From a virus, in IMG/VR virus record IMGVR_UViG_3300006750_000092, positions 1 through 22,811 of that record: a stretch of DNA of 22,811 bases; one strand, written 5' to 3'. The notes beneath the pieces are model-generated. The model did not search any database. It worked only from the letters and a program-made list of their open reading frames with translations, and was not told the DNA's origin. The translations under genes were made by a program, and so were the position numbers. Below, one piece after another: positions 7,181 to 14,139 of this stretch. The number at the start of each line of letters is the position of its first letter. The first letter of the stretch is position 1.

Positions 7181-8034
7181 GATGTCTTAATTGTAATAGT
7201 GCTAATCATACTATGAGTAATCAATTAGATGAATGGGTTTGTGATGATTGTGGATTTGTAATAGTTCTTAAAATAGAGGAAAACGTAACATTTAATTATA
7301 ATCCTAATGCTACTAATAGAGACAAACCCTATGTGTATAATATGTCATTAGAATGTAATATGATTCTATCAAGATTTATTCATAGAATAGATTTTAATAC
7401 TGCTAGGGATAAAACAATTCATTACCTTGATTTGTTAGAAAACGATTCTAAGTTTAAGGAATTTACAATGCCTCGCGCTGCCTACAAAGTAAAATTTATT
7501 AAAAATAAACCAATAACACAAGATAAAACTATGTTAGCAGCAGCAGTTGTTTTTCTTGTATTGAAAGAACAAAACGTAGCAATAAGACTCACTGATATGG
7601 CTTTAGCAGAAGGATTACCTCCTACTAGATTAAGTAAATTAACCAAAAAAATTGCTAGACTAATAGAAAAGCCATACTTACTTACAAGTATTCCTATTGA
7701 AGCATGGTTAGATAGAATAAATCATTATGCAAATCAAGAGTTGAAAGAGGAATGTCTTCTCTTTTATTACAAAGTTCAAGAAATATTTAATGCTAAGCAA
7801 TTAACTTTTACATTGAAAGATTTGAAAGCAGTTATTTGGCTTCATGGTCAAGTAAGCCCACAATTCACAATATATTGGAAAGACATTAAACATTCCTTTG
7901 GCGAACCAAAAAGTCTAAAAAATGCCGGTGGTTTTACTGGCGCAAAAAGAGTATTAAGTGCGTTAAATCTTACCAAAGAGCAAATTAAACAATTAACTAT
8001 GGATGAATTGATTGGAGGAATAAGATATGAATAG
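7177..8034 (+). CDS. tfb: Transcription factor B (TFIIB-like)
   Basis: Archaeal TFB bridges TBP on the promoter to RNA polymerase. The 285-residue protein starts with the TFB zinc ribbon (Cys3-x2-Cys6, Cys22-x2-Cys25-Gly) and a short B-finger-like linker. Two helical repeats of cyclin-box type follow, at about 75-165 (containing the PITQDKTMLAAAVVFLVL helix and RLTDMALAEGL) and about 170-275. The length fits a lean TFB (usually about 300). A viral copy could redirect the host polymerase to viral promoters. It also ties the virus to an archaeal host. The stop overlaps the next gene's start by eight bases. Confidence 0.88.
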   Translation: MRCLNCNSANHTMSNQLDEWVCDDCGFVIVLKIEENVTFNYNPNATNRDKPYVYNMSLECNMILSRFIHRIDFNTARDKTIHYLDLLENDSKFKEFTMPRAAYKVKFIKNKPITQDKTMLAAAVVFLVLKEQNVAIRLTDMALAEGLPPTRLSKLTKKIARLIEKPYLLTSIPIEAWLDRINHYANQELKEECLLFYYKVQEIFNAKQLTFTLKDLKAVIWLHGQVSPQFTIYWKDIKHSFGEPKSLKNAGGFTGAKRVLSALNLTKEQIKQLTMDELIGGIRYE

Positions 8035-8605
8035 AAAAGTATTAATAATAGGAGTAGGTGGAATAGGTAGTTATCTATTTCCATTATTAGATAAAACTAG
8101 TAGTTATGATATTACTGTTGCAGACCCCGATGTAGTGGAGAATAAGAATATTTCATATCAAAATTTTTATGTAGATGATGTGAGTAACCACAAGGTTACT
8201 TCACTTAAATCTATGAATGGTTATAGTAGTAGTAGATATCCTATTCTAACAGATAAACAAATTATGGACTATGATTTAGTAGTTTGCTGTGCAGACAATC
8301 TAGACGTTAGAAGACTATTGTATCGTCAAGGATTTCAAGACGGTGCTAAGATTAAATGGTTAGACTTAAGGGCGCAAGGTAGGAATGGAGCGTTAATCAG
8401 TTATCTTACTGACCCTAAATTTAGTGATATGTTCCTACAAGGCCCAGAAGGTTCTTTTTCGTGTCAAGGAGAAACCTTTAATGAAACAAATGACACAAAA
8501 CAATTACATTTCACCCATGTAGCAATCGCTGGCTATGGCGCACAATGGATACAACGATGGTTTAATGGGGAAGAAGTAAAAGATAAAATGGTGATAAATA
8601 TATGA
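8027..8605 (+). CDS. ThiF/MoeB/E1-like adenylating enzyme
   Basis: E1-like enzymes bind ATP and adenylate the C-terminal glycine of ubiquitin-like proteins. The 192-residue product begins with a Rossmann strand and GVGGIGS (9-15). It continues with VADPDVVENKNISYQ (31-45), equivalent to D-x-D-x-V-E-x-x-N-L-x-R-Q but with the Arg changed to Tyr. Lys56 and CCADN (87-91, in the DxVVxCxDNxxxR stretch) follow. Cys146 in FSCQGE is a candidate catalytic cysteine. The CxxC zinc sites of MoeB/ThiF are absent, and the protein is shorter than the usual 240 residues. A GGAGG site precedes the ATG. The neighbouring JAMM gene and the GGC-ending protein at 2118 supply a plausible partner and substrate. Confidence 0.85.
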   Translation: MNRKVLIIGVGGIGSYLFPLLDKTSSYDITVADPDVVENKNISYQNFYVDDVSNHKVTSLKSMNGYSSSRYPILTDKQIMDYDLVVCCADNLDVRRLLYRQGFQDGAKIKWLDLRAQGRNGALISYLTDPKFSDMFLQGPEGSFSCQGETFNETNDTKQLHFTHVAIAGYGAQWIQRWFNGEEVKDKMVINI

Positions 8606-9282
8606 GTAAAAGAAAGAAAAATATGGGTCCACGAAAGTGGACAATAGCACAAAAAGACTATTTAAGAAGTCTTTTGAATGAAACGGATGCAAATGGGAAC
8701 CCCTTTCCACGACAAGTGGTGGTTGTATTCTTGAATAAAAAGTTCCCAACTAGGCCTAGAACCCTTAAAGCAGTAGAGGCTATGACAAAAATATTGAGGG
8801 ATGAAACCAAAGCAGAAGAACTTGCTGAAAAGATAGTAAGAGTTAAGCCTAAACCTAAGCCCAAAACAGTTGAGGTTGAGACTATTGTATCGTCAAAGAT
8901 AACGCCCAAAAAAGCAAAGAAAGGTAGGGGCCATCATGTTGATACGACTAACTCTGGTAAGGGGTGGACAACTACAGACGATAGGTTCTTAGTAGAGAAT
9001 TGGTCTGCTATTGATAGTGTGCGTGAAAAGGTAGCAAACCATTTGGGTAGAACAACATTAGGATGTCAAGCAAGACTATGGAAGGTTAAGAAAAACACCG
9101 ACTATTACCACACATTAGTAGGCAATGTGAATGTAACTATTCACAATACTATTCCCGGTAAGCCCGGATTGTTGGAAAAACTATTGACCTACCTAATTAA
9201 TAGAAGGGCCAACAAGCAAGCAAAGAAGGTTGAAAAGTTACAACAACAACTAGCAGAGATGAGTGTTAAATATGAAAACTGA
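8602..9282 (+). CDS. Myb/SANT-like DNA-binding protein
   Basis: The 226-residue basic protein has two Trp-led helix-turn-helix-like segments: RKWTIAQKDYL near residue 11, and KGWTTTDDRFLVENW followed by VANHLGRTTLGCQARLWK around 120-160. These match the tryptophan spacing and final recognition helix of Myb/SANT repeats seen in phage and archaeal DNA-binding proteins. A Pro/Lys linker (KPKPKPK) separates them, and the C-terminus (195-225) is a Lys/Gln coiled coil. It sits between E1-like and JAMM genes, with ATGA coupling upstream. A transcription regulator or genome-architecture protein is the likely role. Confidence 0.65.
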   Translation: MSKRKKNMGPRKWTIAQKDYLRSLLNETDANGNPFPRQVVVVFLNKKFPTRPRTLKAVEAMTKILRDETKAEELAEKIVRVKPKPKPKTVEVETIVSSKITPKKAKKGRGHHVDTTNSGKGWTTTDDRFLVENWSAIDSVREKVANHLGRTTLGCQARLWKVKKNTDYYHTLVGNVNVTIHNTIPGKPGLLEKLLTYLINRRANKQAKKVEKLQQQLAEMSVKYEN

Positions 9283-9874
9283 AATAGAAGATTGGAAAGA
9301 ACAAATTGTTCGCTCTTATGAAAATGAGAGCGTTCAATCCTTCCATGATTGTATATGGGAAATGTCTATAAAGGCATTTGACATACCACGCGAGGTTCAA
9401 GTTGTTATTGATAAGACTAATACATTGTTTATCAGTGTTGGTAGCCCCGGTTTTGTATCCTTTGATGGACAAGAGAGCGCATTGAATGGCATGAAACTTC
9501 CTTTGAAGGAATGGATTCATACTCATCCTTTTGGTCAAGCCTACTTTAGTAGCACAGATAAAAGCACCGTTGCTGTATGGAATACAAAGTTAGATTCAGC
9601 AACAGTATTAGGTAATGGAGAAAAAGCACATTGGTATTTTAGGTGTGGTCCCGATGGGAGCCATGTAATGACTAAGGAAGTGTTTGACTGGCAATCTTCA
9701 GATTATAATTTCTATGAAAATACTACTGATGTATTTTTGGATGTTTCTAAAGTCGTTATGGCAGGACTAACTGATTATCAAAAGTATAAGAAAGCAAAGA
9801 AAGAATATAAGAAAGCAAAGGAAAAATTTCGTAGTAGTTATTGGTTGAATGAGGATAAAGGTGATGAAGAATGA
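9272..9874 (+). CDS. JAMM/MPN+ metallopeptidase
   Basis: JAMM enzymes use zinc to cut after the Gly-Gly of ubiquitin-like proteins. ATG at 9272 is chosen over GTG at 9263; both overlap the previous gene. The JAMM signature is EWIHTHPFG...SSTD: His83, His85, Pro86, Ser93 and Asp96, one residue tighter than the standard H-x-H-P-x7-S-x2-D. The supporting Glu is probably Glu19 or Glu30, not certain. The domain covers about 1-140; the last 30 residues are a Lys/Tyr-rich helix (YKKAKKEYKKAKEK). The protein could mature the GGC-ending modifier from 2118 and remove it from targets. The tail's DNA is repeated at 17261. Confidence 0.8.
   Translation: MKTEIEDWKEQIVRSYENESVQSFHDCIWEMSIKAFDIPREVQVVIDKTNTLFISVGSPGFVSFDGQESALNGMKLPLKEWIHTHPFGQAYFSSTDKSTVAVWNTKLDSATVLGNGEKAHWYFRCGPDGSHVMTKEVFDWQSSDYNFYENTTDVFLDVSKVVMAGLTDYQKYKKAKKEYKKAKEKFRSSYWLNEDKGDEE
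9785..9810 (+). repeat. 26-bp exact direct repeat, copy 1
   Basis: The 26 bases at 9785-9810 are identical to those at 17261-17286, about 7.5 kb away, in the same orientation and reading frame. Here they encode the YKKAKKEY part of the JAMM protein's tail. Confidence 0.8.
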
Positions 9875-9939
9875 ATATAATATTAACCATATCAGGTTGG
9901 GTATTCTTTTGGATATTATTTTTCAAAATGTTTGAGTAA
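9871..9939 (+). CDS. 22-aa single-span membrane micropeptide
   Basis: An ATG overlaps the JAMM stop (ATGA) and opens a 22-codon frame whose product is MNIILTISGWVFFWILFFKM plus two residues, almost entirely hydrophobic and aromatic. It fits one transmembrane helix with a short positive/negative end. It fills the gap before the lipoprotein gene exactly. Its size is below usual gene-calling limits. The overlap architecture is the main support, since chance frames rarely tile a gap this neatly. A membrane partner of the lipoprotein is one possibility. Confidence 0.45.
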   Translation: MNIILTISGWVFFWILFFKMFE

Positions 9940-9947
9940 GTGATAAA

Positions 9948-10388
9948 ATGAACAAAAACAAAATGATGGTGTTGCTAATTGCAGCAAGTATGATGGCGGG
10001 TTGTGCGGAGATAATCCCAGAACCCCCAAATAGTGTAGAGGGTGAAAATCCTCCTGAGTGGAAATATGTAAATGGAACCTACACTATAATAATAGGTGAC
10101 AACAATACAACAGCACCTTTAATTACTGTTGGAAACAATAGCACATGGCTTCAAATCCATAGTGTAACCTTGAATGCCAGCCACCTTAGTTTTGAAGTTG
10201 ATGGGAACACCATCACCTTTCATAACTATACCTTTACATTGGGTGGCTACTTAAACCAAAGCGGTTATTTGTGGAATGAGGGATATGCCTCAAACATAGG
10301 CAATGCTACATTGCATACCCCAGATTTCCCTTATGATATAACTATTGAGTATTCAATTGTTTATAGAGAGTGGACGGGTAAAGAATGA
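9948..10388 (+). CDS. Secreted lipoprotein dense in N-glycosylation sequons
   Basis: The 146-residue protein has a Lys-rich start, a hydrophobic core (MMVLLIAASM) and a lipobox MAGC with Cys19, so it should be exported and lipid-anchored on the cell surface. The mature part is polar and beta-rich. It carries nine overlapping N-x-S/T sequons at seven places (Asn42, 52/53, 63/64, 76, 93, 103 and 119), far more than expected and suggestive of heavy N-glycosylation in the archaeal host. A short Pro-rich linker follows the lipid anchor. No catalytic motif is seen. Superinfection exclusion or surface remodelling is inference. Confidence 0.75.
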   Translation: MNKNKMMVLLIAASMMAGCAEIIPEPPNSVEGENPPEWKYVNGTYTIIIGDNNTTAPLITVGNNSTWLQIHSVTLNASHLSFEVDGNTITFHNYTFTLGGYLNQSGYLWNEGYASNIGNATLHTPDFPYDITIEYSIVYREWTGKE

Positions 10389-10576
10389 GTACATCTTGCA
10401 TATCTTGTGGCAGAATTGAATGGAAGGCCGATGTCGTGCTGATGACCGGAAAATGGGCTAGGCTGTTTAATTATTCAAACAAGAAATACGATGCGATTTC
10501 TTGCTTGAATTGTGGATATACGATGTTTTTCAAAAAGGATGCAAGGTTTAGCCCACTTGAGTTGATATTCGGATGA
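10385..10576 (+). CDS. Zinc-ribbon protein
   Basis: This 63-residue protein has Cys5-x2-Cys8-Gly and Cys40-x2-Cys43-Gly-Tyr-x-x-Phe-Phe-Lys, with a KLFNYSNKKY-like stretch between them. That layout resembles small nucleic-acid-binding zinc ribbons in which a C..CGY.EFYK half site ends the domain. It is joined to both neighbours by ATGA overlaps. Binding of single-stranded nucleic acid or a regulatory role is expected from the fold but not shown here. Confidence 0.7.
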   Translation: MSTSCISCGRIEWKADVVLMTGKWARLFNYSNKKYDAISCLNCGYTMFFKKDARFSPLELIFG

Positions 10577-10992
10577 AACAAGCAATAACTGTTACATTTC
10601 CTGCACCAATGCCAGCAGAAATACCCTGTCCTGTTTGTCGTAAAGAACAAGGCAAATTAGGACAAGGGTGTATCGCTTGTGATTGGAATGGCAAACTAAG
10701 TGTAACAGTTGATGCTAAAATACCAATTCAAAGAACACATATTATTAAATATGTGTCTGAAAATTTAAGCGTGGTTTCGTCTGAATTAACTCGTCTTTAT
10801 GGGTTAGTTCCCGAAGTAGATACTTCGGAAGTAGTTGATAGTGAATTGGGTCAATACGAAGTTGTGCAAATTAGTAGTTTAGGTGGAGCAGTTTGGATAG
10901 CAAATAGGCTAGATGAATTTGAAGCGCCTAAATACTTCTATAATGTGAAAGAACTTAAAGCATTTAAGGAGGGAATGATTCGTGAAGGATGA
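10573..10992 (+). CDS. Protein with N-terminal zinc knuckle
   Basis: The 139-residue protein has Cys19-x2-Cys22 and Cys33-x2-Cys36 followed by DWNGK, similar to the spacing of DnaJ-type or rubredoxin-like zinc knuckles. After it comes a beta-rich region (LSVTVDAKIPI), then a helix and a strand pair. The DnaJ comparison is limited to the cysteine pairs; there is no J domain. The stop is just past the GTG start of the PC4-like gene, so the two overlap by 11 bases. Confidence 0.7.
   Translation: MKQAITVTFPAPMPAEIPCPVCRKEQGKLGQGCIACDWNGKLSVTVDAKIPIQRTHIIKYVSENLSVVSSELTRLYGLVPEVDTSEVVDSELGQYEVVQISSLGGAVWIANRLDEFEAPKYFYNVKELKAFKEGMIREG
10966..10973 (+). promoter_or_regulatory. Shine-Dalgarno supporting a GTG start
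   Basis: AAGGAGGG followed by eight bases and GTG at 10982 gives a near-perfect ribosome binding site and settles the start of the PC4-like gene inside the end of the previous one. Confidence 0.7.
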
Positions 10993-11218
10993 AAGAATAA
11001 TAGCAAGAATACCACGCAACGCTTCTGATGAAGTAGTGGTGAGAAAAGCCAACTTTTGGAATATAGATATTATAGATATTCGTTGGTATAAGGATGGGAA
11101 CCCCACTAGAAAGGGGATAAGAGTAAATATGAAAGAAGCAAAGGTAATGCTTCAAGCAATTAAAAAAGCAATGCGTGATGAAAATGGTAACGAAGAACGA
11201 GATGAAGAGGAAGATTAA
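10982..11218 (+). CDS. PC4/Sub1-like transcription coactivator, ssDNA-binding
   Basis: PC4-family proteins bind single-stranded DNA as dimers and modulate transcription and repair. The 78-residue product starts with GTG behind a strong ribosome binding site. Its core, IDIIDIRWYKDGNPTRKGI, follows the PC4 pattern v-D-I-R-x-[YF]-y-x-d-G-x-x-x-p-t-x-K-G-I, and the following helix (KEAKVMLQAIKKAM) matches the C-terminal PC4 helix. The tail is strongly acidic. With TFB (7177) this gives the virus two general transcription factors. The acidic tail here is at the C-terminus. Confidence 0.65.
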   Translation: MKDERIIARIPRNASDEVVVRKANFWNIDIIDIRWYKDGNPTRKGIRVNMKEAKVMLQAIKKAMRDENGNEERDEEED

Positions 11219-11405
11219 AGAAAAGATGCCTGATGGCACTTATATAAATCCTGATGTATATAATTATGTAAAAGACTTAGTAGATGAATATGTTGACATT
11301 TTAATATCAGGGATGCTATCAGATTATATTCAAAAAGATAGGAAGAAATTAGATAGGGACCATGTTAATGCATCCTATGTCAGCATTTGGAGGGGTACAT
11401 TTTGA
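11202..11405 (+). CDS. Histone-fold protein
   Basis: The frame is open from ATG 11175, but ATG 11202 (67 residues, close to the 66-69 of archaeal histones) reduces the overlap with the PC4-like gene. A short basic helix (KRKIKEKM) is followed by a long helix starting PDVYNYVKDLVDEY, a loop with DRKKL, and DRDHVNASYV as a third helix. Counting from the start of the long helix to the RKxL loop gives 34 residues, the same as from DDAR to RKTI in HMfB. The Arg-Lys-Lys-Leu pair sits where histones contact DNA. Likely a small DNA-packing or TAF-like protein. Confidence is moderate because the similarity is judged by pattern only. Confidence 0.55.
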   Translation: MKRKIKEKMPDGTYINPDVYNYVKDLVDEYVDILISGMLSDYIQKDRKKLDRDHVNASYVSIWRGTF

Positions 11406-11524
11406 TTAATTGGTGTCTATGTTGGAGAACGGCATGGGAATTTGATAAGATGGCAGATGATAGAGGAACCTGTAAACATTGTGGTGAAAAAATAAGACAC
11501 TTTTTTAGGAGGTCAACTATATGA
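11402..11524 (+). CDS. 40-aa zinc-binding micropeptide, TTG start
   Basis: A TTG at 11402 lies six bases after GGAGGGG (11389-11395), an excellent ribosome binding site, and overlaps the histone-fold stop. The 40-residue product has Cys5-x-Cys7 and Cys24-x2-Cys27-Gly, enough for one zinc site, with aromatic and basic residues around it. It ends inside the ATGA of the next gene. The tight tiling and metal pattern make it a real gene despite its size. Confidence 0.6.
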   Translation: MINWCLCWRTAWEFDKMADDRGTCKHCGEKIRHFFRRSTI

Positions 11525-11706
11525 TATGTTTTAGATGTGAAAAAGAAGAAGAACAAATGATGGTAATAGATAATAAAGAATTAAATTTCAAAGAAACTGT
11601 GTGTTTTCCTTGTATCGTTAGATGTTTGAAAGACCATAAAAAGGAACAAGCAGAAAAACTAATGAGACAAGTATTGTCAGCAAGCGATGGGATGGATAGA
11701 AAATGA
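11521..11706 (+). CDS. Small Cys-rich helical protein
   Basis: AGGAGGT at 11507-11513 lies seven bases before the ATG. The 61-residue protein has Cys3-x2-Cys6 and Cys28-x2-Cys31-x3-Cys35, which fit one or two zinc sites, followed by a basic helix. It overlaps both neighbours by ATGA. No family is recognised; a zinc-stabilised protein-binding or nucleic-acid-binding role is likely. Confidence 0.65.
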   Translation: MICFRCEKEEEQMMVIDNKELNFKETVCFPCIVRCLKDHKKEQAEKLMRQVLSASDGMDRK

Positions 11707-11771
11707 ATATTCATAATGAGATGATAGTGTGGAGAAAACATTTAGCAAATTGTAGGAAGGATGACAAATGA
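11703..11771 (+). CDS. 22-aa micropeptide before DNA ligase
   Basis: An ATG in the previous stop opens 22 codons that end in the ATGA of the ligase gene, so it fills the gap exactly on both sides. The product (MNIHNEMIVWRKHLANCRKD plus two residues) is basic and amphipathic. It could be a real peptide, or mainly a device that couples ligase translation to the upstream genes; an AGGAAGG stretch near its end would serve as the ligase ribosome binding site. Confidence 0.4.
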   Translation: MNIHNEMIVWRKHLANCRKDDK

Positions 11772-13294
11772 CATTAGCAAAATTTGCTAGGCTTTGTGAA
11801 AGTATAGAATTTGTAACACCTACTACTAAGGTAAAACTAATTTCTAAGGCTATGTCTGGATTTAGTGATAAAACACTATTAATTAAAATATTATCTTTAG
11901 AATATTCTGTCAATAACATTGGTGGTAAGAGAGCAGTAACTTGGTTAGCAAACGCATTAGGTTTGTTTCAAAGCGAAGTAGAAGACGCAGTATATACATG
12001 GGGAGATATTGGCGAAGCATTAGCAGAAATAGATGTAGGTAATGAGGAAGATTCTAATATTACTTTAACACAATTTAGTTCTCTTCTAGATTTAAATTGT
12101 TCTAAAATTAATAGTGATGCCTATGTAGTATTTGCTGAGGCAATGCAACAAATGAGTTCTAGAGAAAAGAAATGGTTTGCTAGATATTGGCTACATAAAC
12201 CAAGAAATGGGGTAAACAATAAGATTCCATTAAAGGTAATGAAGGAGTATTATAAGAATGATAACATCGAAAAGTATTATCAGTATAATAAAGCATCAGA
12301 TATCTGCGCCGAATTAGAAGCAGGTAATGAGCCTGAATGTAAATTAGTGCATGGACAATTTGTTAATCCAATGTTGGCTAAGGCTCGTAAAGGTAAGGAA
12401 AAACCTAATAGTTATATTATGGATATTAAGTATGATGGAAATAGATATCAAATTCATAAAGAAGGAGTCTCTGTAATTATCTTCAATAGGAAGGGAAAGG
12501 TTGTAACAGACCAATACTCTGATATTGTTGATATAGTCAAAGGTTTTGAAGTGGATAATGTTATTCTTGATACTGAAATCTATCCTGTGAATTCTGATGG
12601 TTCTCCTGCACCCTATAAATTATTGGGTAAAAGAGTTCATATGAAAGATAAGGTTAAGGCCATAGAACAATGTCCTGTAAGATTAGTAGCGTTTGATTGT
12701 TTATCTAGTTATGGCTCTTCAAGGTTAGATAGCCCACTAGTAGAAAGAATAATGTTATTGGCTTGTATTCCCAAAGAGTATAGAGCAAAAACATTTGATA
12801 ACCAAACAATACAAGCAGCCTATAACTTAGCAATTGATTGGGGATTTGAAGGAGTTATGATTAAAGATGCTGATTTGGGCTATCAACCCGGCAAGAGAAG
12901 TAAGGGTTGGTTGAAATACAAACCTCCCCGTATCTCTTTAGATGTAGTCATTACATCTGCTAAGTATGGTAAAGGCAAAAGAAACAATGTATTTGGTACA
13001 TTTGGTATATCTGTAAAGGATGGTTCAGACTACGTTTCTGTTGGTAGGGTTGGAACAGGGTTCTCGGATTGGGATTTAACCTTCCTTACTACAGAACTAA
13101 GAAAGAATGTAGACCATTATACAGAAGATGAGTTCTTCTTTCTACCTAGAATAGTATTAGAAGTAACAAGCGACTTAGTGACTAATGATGCTGATGGTAA
13201 CATTGGTTTGAGGTTCCCTAGAAATGTTAGGATTCGACATGACAAGTATGCTGCTGATATTGATACGCTCGCAAGGCTTATGGAGATGGCATAA
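11768..13294 (+). CDS. lig: ATP-dependent DNA ligase
   Basis: The 508-residue enzyme seals DNA nicks. It has an N-terminal all-helical DNA-binding domain (1-190), an adenylation domain with motif I KYDGNR (221-226, Lys221 takes the AMP), LDTEIYP (motif III), FDCL, FEGVMIK (motif IV) and KGWLKYK (motif V), and an OB-fold domain whose end holds FPRNVRIRHDK (motif VI). The three-domain layout and length match archaeal and T4-like replicative ligases (about 500-560). It should join Okazaki fragments made by the PolB/PCNA system encoded downstream. It starts in ATGA overlap with a 22-codon frame. Confidence 0.93.
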   Translation: MTLAKFARLCESIEFVTPTTKVKLISKAMSGFSDKTLLIKILSLEYSVNNIGGKRAVTWLANALGLFQSEVEDAVYTWGDIGEALAEIDVGNEEDSNITLTQFSSLLDLNCSKINSDAYVVFAEAMQQMSSREKKWFARYWLHKPRNGVNNKIPLKVMKEYYKNDNIEKYYQYNKASDICAELEAGNEPECKLVHGQFVNPMLAKARKGKEKPNSYIMDIKYDGNRYQIHKEGVSVIIFNRKGKVVTDQYSDIVDIVKGFEVDNVILDTEIYPVNSDGSPAPYKLLGKRVHMKDKVKAIEQCPVRLVAFDCLSSYGSSRLDSPLVERIMLLACIPKEYRAKTFDNQTIQAAYNLAIDWGFEGVMIKDADLGYQPGKRSKGWLKYKPPRISLDVVITSAKYGKGKRNNVFGTFGISVKDGSDYVSVGRVGTGFSDWDLTFLTTELRKNVDHYTEDEFFFLPRIVLEVTSDLVTNDADGNIGLRFPRNVRIRHDKYAADIDTLARLMEMA

Positions 13295-13792
13295 ATGATT
13301 ACCGAAGGTGCAATCACCCTTATTGATAGTCTGCCCTATACTTGTATTAAAATTGAGCATGGAGTGGCACATTTGAAGAGGGTCGGGGATGAGAAGCGTG
13401 GTAGGTTCAAGAAAATGGATGCCAAAATGGTCCCTTACTTAGATAAAGAAAAAAATCTTATCGTCCCAAAGCATCCTCGATTCGATAGAAGAAAGATGAC
13501 AAGATTTCCTTACATGAAAGTCATTAAAGATGAAGTGGAGTTATCCCTATCGCATGATTTGGCTTATTTTGTAGCAGAACATTTAGATACTCTTGTTAGA
13601 CAATTGGCTTTAAAAGCAGAAATCAATGCTAATCAACGCGGAGACAAAAGAATAACTTCTGCTCATTGGAAATGGCTAGAGTTAGACGTAAACGATGGGC
13701 ATGGATATTGGGCCGAACAAGTTGAGTTTGGTAAAGACTACAAAGAATATCTAAGGACTAACAATAAGTGGGAAAGGCAGGAGGAAGAATAA
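13295..13792 (+). CDS. Histone-fold protein with terminal extensions
   Basis: The 165-residue protein begins directly after the ligase stop. Residues about 66-130 follow the histone fold: RFPYMKVIKDE as helix 1 (compare APIGRIIKDAG in HMfB), SHDLAYFVAEHLDTLVRQLA through INANQR as the long helix 2, then DKRITSAHW for the loop and helix 3. The KRIT loop resembles the RKTI DNA contact. Small strands precede it and a charged 35-residue tail follows. The similarity to histones is stronger in pattern than for the gene at 11202. A heterodimer between the two is possible. Confidence 0.6.
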   Translation: MITEGAITLIDSLPYTCIKIEHGVAHLKRVGDEKRGRFKKMDAKMVPYLDKEKNLIVPKHPRFDRRKMTRFPYMKVIKDEVELSLSHDLAYFVAEHLDTLVRQLALKAEINANQRGDKRITSAHWKWLELDVNDGHGYWAEQVEFGKDYKEYLRTNNKWERQEEE

Positions 13793-14139
13793 TGGGAATA
13801 AAAGGAAATTATGAAACTACACTAGAAGAAGTATTAGGTAGACATGGGGCGTGTGATGTTGTATCATTTATGTTCTATGCCCAACCCGGAATAAGGGACA
13901 TGGCTATAATCAATGAAGGAATAACTACAATATATCATGGCGATTTTTATATTAATGTAACAGAAATAGATTCTGATTTAGCCTCGACATTTGGCTTGAC
14001 AAGAGGATATAAAATAACATTCATGTTTACCACAAACATAAAAGAATTAGCAATGGCAGATTGGATTTCATCAGGATTTCAAGAACTAAGAGTCAAGTTT
14101 GATTTAATAGAAGTAAAGGAAGTAATAAACGATGTTTAA
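13792..14139 (+). CDS. Hypothetical protein
   Basis: ATG 13792 overlaps the previous stop (TAATG) and lies seven bases after AGGAGG (13779-13784), so it is preferred over an upstream GTG-region start at 13768. The 115-residue product is mixed alpha/beta, with a FMFYAQPGIRDM stretch, a TTIYHGDFYINV strand pair and a regular C-terminal LRVKFDLIEVKEV strand/helix. I do not recognise the family. It overlaps the next gene by eight bases. Confidence 0.65.
   Translation: MGIKGNYETTLEEVLGRHGACDVVSFMFYAQPGIRDMAIINEGITTIYHGDFYINVTEIDSDLASTFGLTRGYKITFMFTTNIKELAMADWISSGFQELRVKFDLIEVKEVINDV

Noticed and set aside
10573-10992. DnaJ-type co-chaperone
   Set aside because: Only one knuckle-like cysteine set is present; there is no J domain and no repeated CxxCxGxG.
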